Shown: positions 1-7,732 of the stretch, in pieces | How the letters are laid out: each line of letters starts with the position of its first letter | Numbering within the stretch: position 1 is the first letter of the stretch | From: an uncultured Salinisphaerales bacterium | Lineage (GTDB): Bacteria; Pseudomonadota; Gammaproteobacteria; Nevskiales; CAJXLF01 | Length of the DNA stretch: 64,000 nucleotides | Direction: 5' to 3' | Assembly: GCA_913055805.1 (NCBI GenBank) | Contig: CAJXLF010000004.1 | Span: forward strand, 62,001-126,000 | The notes under the pieces: model-generated | Seen by the model: the letters and a program-made list of their open reading frames with translations, nothing else | The model's database searches: none | Told to the model about the DNA's origin: nothing | Position numbers and translations under genes: made by a program

Positions 1-867
1 CACACCGGCGTAGCCCAGGGTCAGGGCGTTGCGGTCGATACGTACCGGGAAGTCGAGGATCGGCGTGACCAGATCCTCGGCCACGTCGGAAATCTTGAAC
101 ACGTCAACGCCGGTTTCAATGCCCATGCGATTGCATACCGCCACGAACACCTCCATCGGTGTGTTGCCGGCGCCGGCGCCCATGCCACCGCAGGCGCAGT
201 CGATACGATTGGCTCCCGCTTCCACCGCGGCAATGGAATTCGCCACACCCATCGCAAGGTTGTGGTGACCATGGAAGCCGATCTCGGTGTTCGGATTGGC
301 TTTTTCACGCAACAGGCCCACGCGGGCTTTCACGTCATCCGGCAGCATATAGCCTGCCGAGTCGGTCACATACAGGCAGTTGGCGCCGTAGCTTTCCATG
401 AGCAGGGCCTGCTCGACGATTTCCTCGGGCGAAATCATATGCGCCATCATCAGGAAGCCTACGGTATCCAGGCCCATCCTGGCACCCAGATTGATGTGCT
501 GTTCGGAAACGTCGGCCTCGGTGCAATGCGTAGCCACGCGGATGGTGGTCACGCCGCAATCGGCGGCCATCTTCAGATGATCCACCGTACCAATGCCCGG
601 CAGCAGCAGGGCAGAAACCTTGGCCTGCTTGAGGTGCGGAATCACCGCGCGCAGGTATTCCTCGTCGGTTGCCGCCGGAAAACCGTAGTTCACCGAAGCG
701 CCGCCCAGGCCATCGCCATGGGTGACTTCGATCAGCGGTACGCCGGCAGCGTCCAGACCCTGCGAGATGCTCTGCATCTGCTCAATCGTGATCTGGTGCC
801 TCTTGGGATGCATGCCGTCACGCAACGACATGTCATGCACTGTTACTTTTCTACCTTCAAGATTCAT
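1..867 (-). CDS. dmpG: 4-hydroxy-2-oxovalerate/oxohexanoate aldolase, 3' truncated by window edge
   Basis: Class II pyruvate aldolase of the DmpG/BphI/HsaF/TesG family. It splits 4-hydroxy-2-oxo acids into pyruvate and an aldehyde in the last steps of meta-cleavage pathways. The minus-strand frame begins at ATG 867 behind an AGGGGGA ribosome site and stays open for 289 codons to the window edge; the family is usually about 340 residues, so the C-terminal lid is missing only because the window ends. Visible motifs are SLRDGMH near residues 14-20 (Arg16, Asp17, His20 of the active site) and [10 protein letters not shown] near residue 200 with the H-x-H metal ligands. It follows the acylating aldehyde dehydrogenase; the two normally form a channeling complex. 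In a steroid context the aldehyde would be propanal. Family assignment is firm; the exact substrate is inferred from neighbours. Confidence 0.93.
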   Translation of the reverse strand, partial: MNLEGRKVTVHDMSLRDGMHPKRHQITIEQMQSISQGLDAAGVPLIEVTHGDGLGGASVNYGFPAATDEEYLRAVIPHLKQAKVSALLLPGIGTVDHLKMAADCGVTTIRVATHCTEADVSEQHINLGARMGLDTVGFLMMAHMISPEEIVEQALLMESYGANCLYVTDSAGYMLPDDVKARVGLLREKANPNTEIGFHGHHNLAMGVANSIAAVEAGANRIDCACGGMGAGAGNTPMEVFVAVCNRMGIETGVDVFKISDVAEDLVTPILDFPVRIDRNALTLGYAGV

Positions 868-875
868 TTCTTTTC

Positions 876-911
876 CCCCTCACCCCAACCCTCTCCCGCC
901 AGGGGAGAGGA
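876..911. repeat. CCCTCACCCC...GGGGAGAGG palindromic intergenic repeat
   Basis: An 8-bp stem, CCTCTCCC (890-897) with GGGAGAGG (903-910), is preceded by a C-rich run. Similar CCCTCACCCC/GGGAGAGG elements occur between genes in many proteobacteria (general knowledge). It sits directly upstream of the aldolase ribosome site, between two genes of the same operon. Confidence 0.6.
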
Positions 912-936
912 GTTTGCTGCGGCGAGTTATTGACCC

Positions 937-964
937 ATCTGTGTAATCTGTGAAATCTGTGGAT
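937..964. repeat. 28-bp ATCTGTG-type intergenic repeat, copy 1
   Basis: This 28-bp unit, built of repeated ATCTGTG/AATCTGTG blocks, is the exact reverse complement of 1888-1915. The two copies bracket the aldehyde dehydrogenase gene. It ends a few bases before the stop codon of that gene, which reads leftward. Confidence 0.8.
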
Positions 965-970
965 TCAGCC

Positions 971-1879
971 CTATGCGGCTGGCTCGAAACTCAGCCGACC
1001 CGCCAGCATATCTTCAGCGAACATTTCGGCGGTGCGTGCCGCGGCGGCGGTCATGATGTCCAGGTTGCCGGCGTACTTGGGCAGGAAGTCGCCCAGGCCC
1101 TCCACCTCCACATAGGTCGTCACACGGTTGCCGTCGAACACCGGGCCGTTGACCAGCCGGTAGCCGGGCACGTATTTCTGCACCTCGGCAATCATGTCGT
1201 GCACGGACTTCGTGATGGCCTCCTGATCCGGCGCGTCCTCGGTCAGGCAATGAATGGTGTCACGCATGATCAGCGGCGGCTCGGCCGGATTGATCACGAT
1301 AATGGCCTTGCCCTGCTTGGCGCCGCCCACTTTCTCCACCGCGCCGGCAGTGGTGCGGGTGAACTCGTCGATGTTCTTGCGCGTGCCGGGGCCGACGGAT
1401 TTCGAAGCGACGGTGGCGACGATTTCGCCATACTTCACCGGCTGCACGCGGGACACGGCAGCGACCATCGGGATGGTGGCCTGACCGCCGCAGGTGACCA
1501 TGTTCACATTACGCTCATGACCACCAGCGTGATCCTTAAGATTCACGGGTGGCACGCAGTAGGGACCAATCGCTGCCGGGGTGAGATCAATCATCATCAC
1601 GCCCAGCGCGGTCAGCTTGTCGGAGTTTTCCTTGTGCACGTAAGCGCTGGTGGCGTCGAAGGCGATGCGGATTTCGTCTTCCTTTACATGCGGCACCAGG
1701 CCGTCTACACCTTCATGCGTGGTCTTCAGGCCGGCATCGCGGGCGCGGGCCAGGCCCTCGCTTTCCGCCTCGATACCCACCATCCAGGCCGGCTCCAGTA
1801 CCTCGGAACGCCGCAGCTTGTACAGCAGGTCGGTGCCGATATTGCCGGAACCGATAATGGCGCATTTGATCTTGCTCAT
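971..1879 (-). CDS. dmpF: Acetaldehyde/propanal dehydrogenase (acylating)
   Basis: NAD- and CoA-dependent acylating aldehyde dehydrogenase of the DmpF/BphJ/HsaG/TesF family. It turns the aldehyde released by the neighbouring aldolase into acetyl-CoA or propionyl-CoA. The protein has 302 residues, the normal family length. An N-terminal Rossmann motif ([11 protein letters not shown], residues 7-17) is followed by the catalytic cysteine in [11 protein letters not shown] (Cys130). The start is ATG 1879. Upstream sequence offers only a weak ribosome site because a 28-bp palindromic repeat begins 8 bp before the ATG. It lies between the hydratase and the aldolase in the order expected for a meta-cleavage operon. 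Function is secure; whether acetaldehyde or propanal is the natural substrate cannot be read from sequence. Confidence 0.95.
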   Translation of the reverse strand: MSKIKCAIIGSGNIGTDLLYKLRRSEVLEPAWMVGIEAESEGLARARDAGLKTTHEGVDGLVPHVKEDEIRIAFDATSAYVHKENSDKLTALGVMMIDLTPAAIGPYCVPPVNLKDHAGGHERNVNMVTCGGQATIPMVAAVSRVQPVKYGEIVATVASKSVGPGTRKNIDEFTRTTAGAVEKVGGAKQGKAIIVINPAEPPLIMRDTIHCLTEDAPDQEAITKSVHDMIAEVQKYVPGYRLVNGPVFDGNRVTTYVEVEGLGDFLPKYAGNLDIMTAAAARTAEMFAEDMLAGRLSFEPAA

Positions 1880-1887
1880 AATTATCT

Positions 1888-1963
1888 ATCCACAGATTTC
1901 ACAGATTACACAGATTGATTTTCACGAAACCAGGCGTCATCGAGCCCTGTGTAATCCGTGGAT
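1888..1963. repeat. Palindromic repeat element with 28-bp arm (copy 2) and degenerate opposing arm
   Basis: The left arm (1888-1915) is the exact reverse complement of 937-964. A partial copy at 1947-1963 points the other way, so the spacer between hydratase and dehydrogenase genes is almost wholly a palindromic element that could fold in the operon mRNA. Repeats of the CACAGATTACACAGAT type are common in bacterial intergenic DNA (general knowledge). Confidence 0.75.
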
Positions 1964-1970
1964 GAACACA

Positions 1971-2768
1971 CTACTCCTCAAACCCTATTGCCGCTGAACC
2001 AATGCCTTCTATGGTCATGGTGAAGCGGTCGCCCGGCACGATCGGCAGCAGCGGCGCCAGCGAGCCGGACAGAATCAGTTCCCCGGCGAGAAACGGGATG
2101 CCGAACTCGCCCAGGGTATTGGCCAGCCAGGCCACGGCCGTGGCCGGGTGCCCCTGCACGGCGGAGCCCAGCCCCTTGGCGATATGCTCGCCGTTCTTTT
2201 CCACATTCATTTCCGCCGCGGCCAGATCCAGGCTACGGGGGTCGACCTTTTCCTCGCCGATCACGAACACGCCGCAGGAAGCGTTGTCCGCCACTGTGTC
2301 CTGGATCTTGATTTTCCAGTCGTGGATTCGCGAATCGACAATTTCAAAGCAGGCCGACACATATTCGGTGGCGTCGAGCACGTCTTCCTCGGTCACGCCC
2401 GGGCCCTGCAGGTCTTTCTTTAGCCTGAAGGCGATCTCGCCCTCGGCGCGTGGCTGGATCAGGCCGGCCTGGGCCAGACTCACGACACTGCCATTCTCCA
2501 CCTGCATGACGTTGGTCAGGAAACCGAAATCCGGCTGGTGCACGCCAAGCATGTCCTGCACCGGCTTGCTGGTGACACCGATTTTCTTGCCCACCACGAC
2601 CTCGCCGTCGGCCTTGCGACATTCCAGCATCTGCAGCGAGATGTGGTAGGCGTCATCAATGGTGATGGCCGACTCGCGTTCGGTGAGTGGCGCCAGTGTA
2701 CGGCGTGCACGCAAAGCTTCATAAAGCTCCGTGCCAAGACTGGCAATACGATCAGACGCCAACATCAT
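1971..2768 (-). CDS. 2-hydroxypenta/hexa-2,4-dienoate hydratase (FAH superfamily)
   Basis: 2-keto-4-pentenoate hydratase family (MhpD/BphH/HsaE/TesE). It adds water to the 2-hydroxydienoate released by the meta-cleavage hydrolase, giving the 4-hydroxy-2-oxo acid used by the aldolase. Length is 265 residues, normal for the family. The FAH-type core is visible: GKKIGVTSKP near residues 61-70, PRAEGEIAF near 107-115 with the E-x-E metal ligands, and the C-terminal LSGSLAPLLPI segment. The start is ATG 2768 with a GGAGAGG ribosome site; a second ATG follows at 2765. It sits downstream of the hydrolase gene and upstream of the dehydrogenase, each separated by repeat-filled spacers. In steroid degradation this would be the hydratase for 2-hydroxyhexa-2,4-dienoate (inference). 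Confidence 0.93.
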   Translation of the reverse strand: MMLASDRIASLGTELYEALRARRTLAPLTERESAITIDDAYHISLQMLECRKADGEVVVGKKIGVTSKPVQDMLGVHQPDFGFLTNVMQVENGSVVSLAQAGLIQPRAEGEIAFRLKKDLQGPGVTEEDVLDATEYVSACFEIVDSRIHDWKIKIQDTVADNASCGVFVIGEEKVDPRSLDLAAAEMNVEKNGEHIAKGLGSAVQGHPATAVAWLANTLGEFGIPFLAGELILSGSLAPLLPIVPGDRFTMTIEGIGSAAIGFEE

Positions 2769-2795
2769 GGCCTCTCCAGTAATGTGGAAGTGGCC

Positions 2796-2867
2796 TCACG
2801 CAAAGGCGCGAAGGCGCGAAAAGACCATGCTGCGGGTATTGCCTTGCGCCTTTGCGCCTTTGCGTGA
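2796..2867. repeat. Palindromic intergenic repeat with CACGCAAAGGCGC arms
   Basis: The arms at 2796-2817 and 2846-2867 are reverse complements of 22 bp with one mismatch; the left arm contains a tandem AAGGCGCG. The element occupies most of the spacer between the hydrolase and hydratase genes. CGCAAAGGCGC-type repeats are frequent intergenic elements in proteobacteria (general knowledge). Confidence 0.75.
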
Positions 2868-2880
2868 TGCATCTTCATTT

Positions 2881-3717
2881 TCAGCCGTGGCGCAGAAAAT
2901 CCAGCACAGTCCGATTAAACAATTCACGGTGTTCGATCATCACCCAGTGGCCGCAGTTGGGCACCAGCACCATGCGGCCGTTGGGCAGACCCTTGGCCAG
3001 GCGCATGATACCGCTGTCCGGCATCATGTTTTCGTTGAGGCCCCAGAGCGTCAGCGCCGGTGTCTTGATCTCGCCCAGACGCTCGGTCATGTTCGGCACT
3101 TTCAGGGTCTGCATCAGACGGGCATTCTGCAGCTTCATCATTTCGAAACGCTCATGCACCAGTTCGTCGTCCACGCAGGAGGCATCCACCACGAAGGCCT
3201 TGATGAAGAACTGCTTCATGCGCTCTTCGGTCACCGGTTCTTCTGACTGGAACAGCGCGAACATGTCGGCCATGCCCGGCATTTCCAGGTAATCCGGCAG
3301 CTCGTTGAGCCCGCCCGGCGCCATCAGCACCAGCCGCTCGAGCCGGTCCGGGTGCGCCAGGGCAAAACCCAGCGCCACGGCCCCGCCAAGCGAATTGCCG
3401 ACCAGGGTGACCTTGCTTATAGAGAGCGCATCGAGTGACTGTTTCAGCGTCTCGACGAAATAATCCAGGTGGTATTCCACGTCTTCAGGCTTGTCGGAAT
3501 AACCGAAGCCCACCATGTCCGGCACAATGCAGCGGTAACCGGCGTCGGCCAGTACCGGGTAGTTGCCCTTGAAGTTGCTGTAGCCGGAGGCGCCGTTGCC
3601 GGAACCATGCAGAAACAGCACAGCTTCACCGTCCGCAGGACCGGCTTCCAGATAATGGATGCGCAGACCATCGGCCGTGCTGAGGTATTGTCCTTCCGGT
3701 ATCGGCTTGTTCGACAT
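2881..3717 (-). CDS. Meta-cleavage product C-C hydrolase (HsaD/BphD/TesD-like)
   Basis: Alpha/beta hydrolase of the meta-cleavage product hydrolase group, which cuts the C-C bond of the ring-fission product. It has 278 residues. The oxyanion-hole segment FLHGSGNGASGYSNF (about 35-49) has the family layout; the nucleophile is Ser109 in GNSLGG, and the catalytic His lies in NCGHWVMIEH near the C-terminus. The acid position reads WGLNENMMP, so the usual Asp of WGxxD is Glu. ATG 3717 is preferred over a TTG five codons upstream because the latter lies in the T-run of a hairpin. This gene probably heads the operon hydrolase-hydratase-dehydrogenase-aldolase. A steroid seco-intermediate is the inferred substrate given the ketosteroid isomerase and KshA-like genes; a monoaromatic or biphenyl substrate is the alternative. 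Confidence 0.85.
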   Translation of the reverse strand: MSNKPIPEGQYLSTADGLRIHYLEAGPADGEAVLFLHGSGNGASGYSNFKGNYPVLADAGYRCIVPDMVGFGYSDKPEDVEYHLDYFVETLKQSLDALSISKVTLVGNSLGGAVALGFALAHPDRLERLVLMAPGGLNELPDYLEMPGMADMFALFQSEEPVTEERMKQFFIKAFVVDASCVDDELVHERFEMMKLQNARLMQTLKVPNMTERLGEIKTPALTLWGLNENMMPDSGIMRLAKGLPNGRMVLVPNCGHWVMIEHRELFNRTVLDFLRHG

Positions 3718-3730
3718 GCTGACTGGGCTC

Positions 3731-3761
3731 AAAAAACGGGAAAAGCCCCGTCATACGGGGC
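3731..3761 (-). terminator. Terminator-like hairpin in the leader of the meta-cleavage operon (possible attenuator)
   Basis: Read on the minus strand, GCCCCGT pairs with ACGGGGC (7 bp, loop ATG) and is followed by TTTT, CCCG and TTTTTT. It lies just upstream of the hydrolase start codon, where no other minus-strand gene needs a terminator. Attenuation is an inference. Confidence 0.4.
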
Positions 3762-3845
3762 GAGAATATGTTCCCCGATAAGGGCTTGAATGCCTTCGTC
3801 CCTTTGGACTACATCAAAAAAGGCGCAATCCCGTAAGCTTTGCGC

Positions 3846-4628
3846 ATGGTTGAATCAGTCCTGCACAAAGACAAGGTAGTCCTCGTCACCGGCGGCGCCA
3901 AAGGCATCGGGCGAGGCATCAGCGAGTGTTTTCTTCAGGCCGGCGCCACGGTGATCGTCTGTGGACGGGAAGAGCCGGATGATCTGCCCGAAATCGGCGG
4001 CCGCCGCGCCGAATTCATTACTGCGGATCTCAAGGACCCCGAAGCCGTCGAACAGCTCATGGCTGAAACCAGACGGCTCTACGGACGCCTGGATGTCCTT
4101 ATCAATAATGCGGGCGGCTCACCCTTCGCAATGTCGGCGGACACTTCGCACCGCTACAACGACTCGATTATCCGCCTGAACCTGCTTGCGCCCTTCCAGC
4201 TGGCGCAACTGGCCAACGGCATGATGCAGGAACAGGACAATGGCGGTGTCATTGTGTTCATTGCCAGCGTCAGTGGTTTGCGGGCCTCGCCGGGCACTGC
4301 CGCCTATGGTGCGGCCAAGGCCGGCATTCTGAACCTGACCAAATCGCTGGCGGTGGAATGGGCGCCGAAGGTGCGTGTGGTGGCGGTAAGCCCCGGCCTG
4401 ATCCGCACCGAGCAGTCGCATCTGCATTACGGGGATGAAGCCGGCATTGCCGCTGTCTCGGCCACCGTACCGCTGGGCCGCATGGGTCAACCGACGGATA
4501 TCGGCGCGGCCTGCGTATGGCTGGCCTCGGAAAATGCAGCCTATGCGTCGGGAACCAATCTGGTGCTGGACGGGGGCGGTGAAAGACCGTCATTCCTGGA
4601 CGCATCCAACGTTAACAAAACGACTTGA
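3846..4628 (+). CDS. SDR family NAD(P)-dependent oxidoreductase (classical)
   Basis: Classical short-chain dehydrogenase/reductase of 260 residues starting at ATG 3846; a TTG two codons earlier is possible, and no strong ribosome site is seen. The cofactor motif TGGAKGIG lies near residue 14, NNAG follows in LINNAGGSP, and the catalytic Ser and Tyr-x3-Lys are present (IASVSG; AAYGAAKAG). The C-terminus has the usual LASENAAYASGTNLVLDGG substrate-loop pattern. It is divergent from the ring-cleavage operon and begins a long plus-strand run. In steroid degraders such SDRs oxidise ring or side-chain hydroxyls or work on CoA intermediates; the substrate is not evident here. Confidence 0.85.
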   Translation: MVESVLHKDKVVLVTGGAKGIGRGISECFLQAGATVIVCGREEPDDLPEIGGRRAEFITADLKDPEAVEQLMAETRRLYGRLDVLINNAGGSPFAMSADTSHRYNDSIIRLNLLAPFQLAQLANGMMQEQDNGGVIVFIASVSGLRASPGTAAYGAAKAGILNLTKSLAVEWAPKVRVVAVSPGLIRTEQSHLHYGDEAGIAAVSATVPLGRMGQPTDIGAACVWLASENAAYASGTNLVLDGGGERPSFLDASNVNKTT

Positions 4629-4718
4629 ACAGGCGTATAACTGACATACCGCCTCCCTAGAAGGCGGGTAAACAGTGGAATGCACGGCATTCCGCATAAC
4701 GTGCGAGAGGTGGAGGAG

Positions 4719-6779
4719 ATGATCCACGTAAACTGGCGGCCCTTGTGCATGGCCTGGCTGTCCGCGCCCCTGCTGGCTCTGTGCCTGACAGGCTGTGGCG
4801 ACGATTCGGACGATGAAACCGTCATTGGCGGTGGAGGCGGAGGCGGTGGCTCCCAGGCCGGTCGTTGCAGTCATTTTGACGCCCAGCGCCAACCCTTCTT
4901 TGGCGACCTGCATGTGCACACGGTGTATTCCCTGGATGCCAATACCCAGGGCACGCTGACCACGCCACACCAGGCCTATCAGTTTGCCCTCGGTGAGGAA
5001 CTGGGTGTACAGCCTTTCCTCGAAGACGGCACGGCAACCCGCTCTACCCAGCTGGAGCGTCCGCTGGATTTTGCCGCCGTCACCGACCATGCCGAACTGT
5101 TCGGCGAGGTGGAAATCTGCACCAATCCGGACTATCTGGAATACAACACCCTGGAATGCCTGTTTTATCGCAGCGATCCTGAAAACAGTTTCATTATCTT
5201 CAACCTGGTGTCCGTCGGCCTGCCGGAGCTGCCACAGTTTCCCGTACCCGAGGGCATTCCGCTGGTCTCCGACCTGCCTGTCATCGGCAGCAACGGCACC
5301 ATTCCGCGCCTGCCATTCTGCGGCCTGAATGGCGCCACCTGTCTGGAGGCGGCCAAAACCCCCTGGAACGATACCCAGGCGGCTGCCGAAGCCTATTACG
5401 ACCGCAGCAGTGATTGCAGTTTCACCACATTTGTCGGTTATGAGTACACCGGGGCACCGCTGTCCAACAATCTGCACCGCAACGTGATCTTCAAGACTGA
5501 AGTGGTGCCTGAACTGCCGCCGGCCTATCAGGAATACCCGCGCGAAGAACTGCTGTGGGCCACCCTGTCGGAAAAATGCAAAACCGAGGATGGCTGCGAG
5601 TACCTGACCATTCCGCATAACTCCAACCTCAGTGCCGGCATGATGTTCGAGACCACGGACCGCTTCGGCAACCCCTACGACGCTGAATTCGCTGCCACCC
5701 GCCAGGCCAATGAGCCCTTGGCAGAAATCTATCAGCACAAGGGGCAGTCCGAATGCCTGGGCACCATGGGCGCCGGCGCCAATGATGAACTCTGCGGCTT
5801 TGAGTTGCTGCCCTATAACAATCTCACGGGTGACCGTTTCAATGGCCTGAACACCGGACCGCCCATGGAACAGGACTTCCTGCGCGAAGCCATGAAAAAG
5901 GGCCTGGCCATGGAAAAGGATCTGGGCGTGAATCCCTTCAAGTACGGTTTCATCGGCAGTTCCGACACACATCTGGGCACTCCCGGCAATGTTGAGGAAA
6001 GCGACTTTCCCGGCCATGCCGGCGCCGGTGAAAACCCGGCGGACGGTATTGAAGGCCTGACCGATGTGATCGAGGCCAGCCCCGGCGGCCTGGCCGTGCT
6101 GTGGGCCGAGGAGAACACCCGCGAATCGCTGTTTGACGCCATGCGTCGTCGCGAAGCCTATGCCACCAGCGGCAATCGCCCGGTGGTGCGTTTCTTCGGT
6201 GGCTGGGATCTGCCGGCCAATGCCTGCGGCCGCAATGATTTCGTCGAACTGGGTTACGCCAACGGCGTACCCATGGGGGGCGACCTGCCGCTGCAACCGA
6301 ATGTGGGCGCAGCGCCCGTATTCGCGGTATCGGCCCTGCGTGATCCGGGCGGCGCGGGTATTGCTGCGGAGCCCCTGCAACGCATACAAATCATCAAGGG
6401 CTGGGTGGATGCAAACGGTGATCAGCAGGAAGCCGTCTTCGAAGTCGCCGGCGACCCCAACAATGGCGCCAGCGTGGACCTGAACAGCTGCGCCACCTCT
6501 GGCGACGGCTTCGCCAGCCTATGCGCCGTGTGGCAGGATCCCGGCTTCGATCCGGACCAGCATGCCTTCTACTATGCACGTGTTGTGGACAACCCCAGCT
6601 GCCGCTGGTCGACCTACCAGTGCCTGGCCGCCGGTGTTGACTGTGATGCGCCGGAAACCGTGCCGGAGGCCATGGCTGACTGCTGCAACGCCGATTATCC
6701 CAAAACCATTCAGGAACGCGCCTGGACCTCGCCCATCTGGTACCGGCCGGCCGAACCGGTGGCCGAGGAAAACAGCTGA
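4719..6779 (+). CDS. DUF3604 family PHP-like metallohydrolase lipoprotein
   Basis: Large protein of 686 residues matching the DUF3604 family, which carries PHP-like metal-binding motifs; biochemical function is not established. The N-terminus is a lipoprotein signal ending in LCLTGC (Cys about residue 26), followed by an acidic stretch and a run of eight Gly, a flexible tether typical of exported lipoproteins. The first metal motif is GDLHVHT, followed by TDHAE, IPHNSN and GSSDTHLG, the last being a second conserved metal-site signature. Many paired Cys suggest disulfides. ATG 4719 is chosen because the signal peptide begins there; GGTGGAGGAG lies directly upstream. The isomerase gene follows after 5 bp and a HupE/UreJ gene overlaps that, suggesting one transcription unit. 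Outer-membrane anchoring is inferred (position +2 is Gly). Confidence 0.85.
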   Translation: MIHVNWRPLCMAWLSAPLLALCLTGCGDDSDDETVIGGGGGGGGSQAGRCSHFDAQRQPFFGDLHVHTVYSLDANTQGTLTTPHQAYQFALGEELGVQPFLEDGTATRSTQLERPLDFAAVTDHAELFGEVEICTNPDYLEYNTLECLFYRSDPENSFIIFNLVSVGLPELPQFPVPEGIPLVSDLPVIGSNGTIPRLPFCGLNGATCLEAAKTPWNDTQAAAEAYYDRSSDCSFTTFVGYEYTGAPLSNNLHRNVIFKTEVVPELPPAYQEYPREELLWATLSEKCKTEDGCEYLTIPHNSNLSAGMMFETTDRFGNPYDAEFAATRQANEPLAEIYQHKGQSECLGTMGAGANDELCGFELLPYNNLTGDRFNGLNTGPPMEQDFLREAMKKGLAMEKDLGVNPFKYGFIGSSDTHLGTPGNVEESDFPGHAGAGENPADGIEGLTDVIEASPGGLAVLWAEENTRESLFDAMRRREAYATSGNRPVVRFFGGWDLPANACGRNDFVELGYANGVPMGGDLPLQPNVGAAPVFAVSALRDPGGAGIAAEPLQRIQIIKGWVDANGDQQEAVFEVAGDPNNGASVDLNSCATSGDGFASLCAVWQDPGFDPDQHAFYYARVVDNPSCRWSTYQCLAAGVDCDAPETVPEAMADCCNADYPKTIQERAWTSPIWYRPAEPVAEENS

Positions 6780-6784
6780 GTGTG

Positions 6785-7732
6785 ATGATGAAGCGGCTGC
6801 TGCGCGAACCCCTGCTGCATTTCCTGCTCATCGGCGCACTGGCGCTGCTGTTGCAGGCAACCGGATTCGACCTGCTGCGTAATTTTCTGACACCACCGCG
6901 TATCGAAATCAGCCAGGCAGACCGCGAACGGCTGGCCGCCCGCTGGCTGAACGAAACCGGACGCCATCCGACCAGCGCCGAGCTGCAAGCCATGCTGCGG
7001 CAATACATTGATGAGGAACTGATGTTCCGCGAGGCCCTGCGGCTGGGCCTGCATGAACACGACGTCGTGGTACACCAGCGGCTGATTCTCAACATGCGCT
7101 TTGCCGAACAGACCCCGCAGGCCGATGCCGGAGAGTTACTGCAGGCCGCCCTCCATCTGGGCATGTTGCACAGCGATCCGGTCGTGCGCCGCCGGCTTAT
7201 CCAGCGCATGCGCCACCAGATCGAAAATCAGGTTGAGGTGAGCGAAAACGACGCCCGGCAATATTTTCAACGGCATCGGACAAGTTTTCAGACGCCGGAG
7301 CGCTACAGTTTCGAACAACGCTTTTTCAGCGCCGACCAACCCGGCGCGCTGAACCGCGCGCTTGCCGCCCGGCAGACACTGACCACGGACGATAAGGCAG
7401 TCGGCGGCGATGTTTTTCTGCTCGGCAACCACTTTGAACACCTGAGCCTGGCCGACATTCGCCGCCGCCTGGGCGACGATATCGCGCAAAGCATTGCTGC
7501 CGCGACGCCCGGTGAATGGCTGGGGCCGGTGTCCTCGGCCTATGGTCAGCACCTGCTGCGCGTGCAAGCCGTGAGCGATGGCGACATGCCTGATTACAGT
7601 CAGCTGCAGGCGCGCGTGGCGGCACAGCTCTATACCGAACGGGAACGCGCGGCCCTGGGTGAATGGCTGCAATCCCGTCGTCAGCTTTACCGCATAAACA
7701 TTGCCCCCGCGCAGACCGGAGACGCGGCGTGA
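6785..7732 (+). CDS. Parvulin-type (PpiC/SurA-like) peptidylprolyl isomerase, membrane-anchored
   Basis: Protein of about 315 residues with one N-terminal membrane segment (FLLIGALALLLQATGF, about residues 12-27) and a periplasmic remainder resembling SurA/PpiC-type foldases: an alpha-helical part with YIDEELMFREALRLGL near residue 80, then a parvulin-like domain (EVSENDARQYFQRHRTSF; GDVFLLGNHFE; GEWLGPVSSAYGQHLLRV). It lies 5 bp after the DUF3604 stop and overlaps the next gene by 4 bp. ATG 6785 is taken as start; GTG 6782 and ATG 6788 are equally possible. The likely role is folding of exported proteins, perhaps the lipoprotein encoded just upstream (inference from position). Confidence 0.8.
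   Translation: MMKRLLREPLLHFLLIGALALLLQATGFDLLRNFLTPPRIEISQADRERLAARWLNETGRHPTSAELQAMLRQYIDEELMFREALRLGLHEHDVVVHQRLILNMRFAEQTPQADAGELLQAALHLGMLHSDPVVRRRLIQRMRHQIENQVEVSENDARQYFQRHRTSFQTPERYSFEQRFFSADQPGALNRALAARQTLTTDDKAVGGDVFLLGNHFEHLSLADIRRRLGDDIAQSIAAATPGEWLGPVSSAYGQHLLRVQAVSDGDMPDYSQLQARVAAQLYTERERAALGEWLQSRRQLYRINIAPAQTGDAA

Noticed and set aside
4590-6389. Open frame of about 600 codons antisense to the DUF3604 gene
   Set aside because: It mirrors codon bias of the plus-strand gene, has no family resemblance, and the DUF3604 protein shows clear motifs and a lipoprotein signal.
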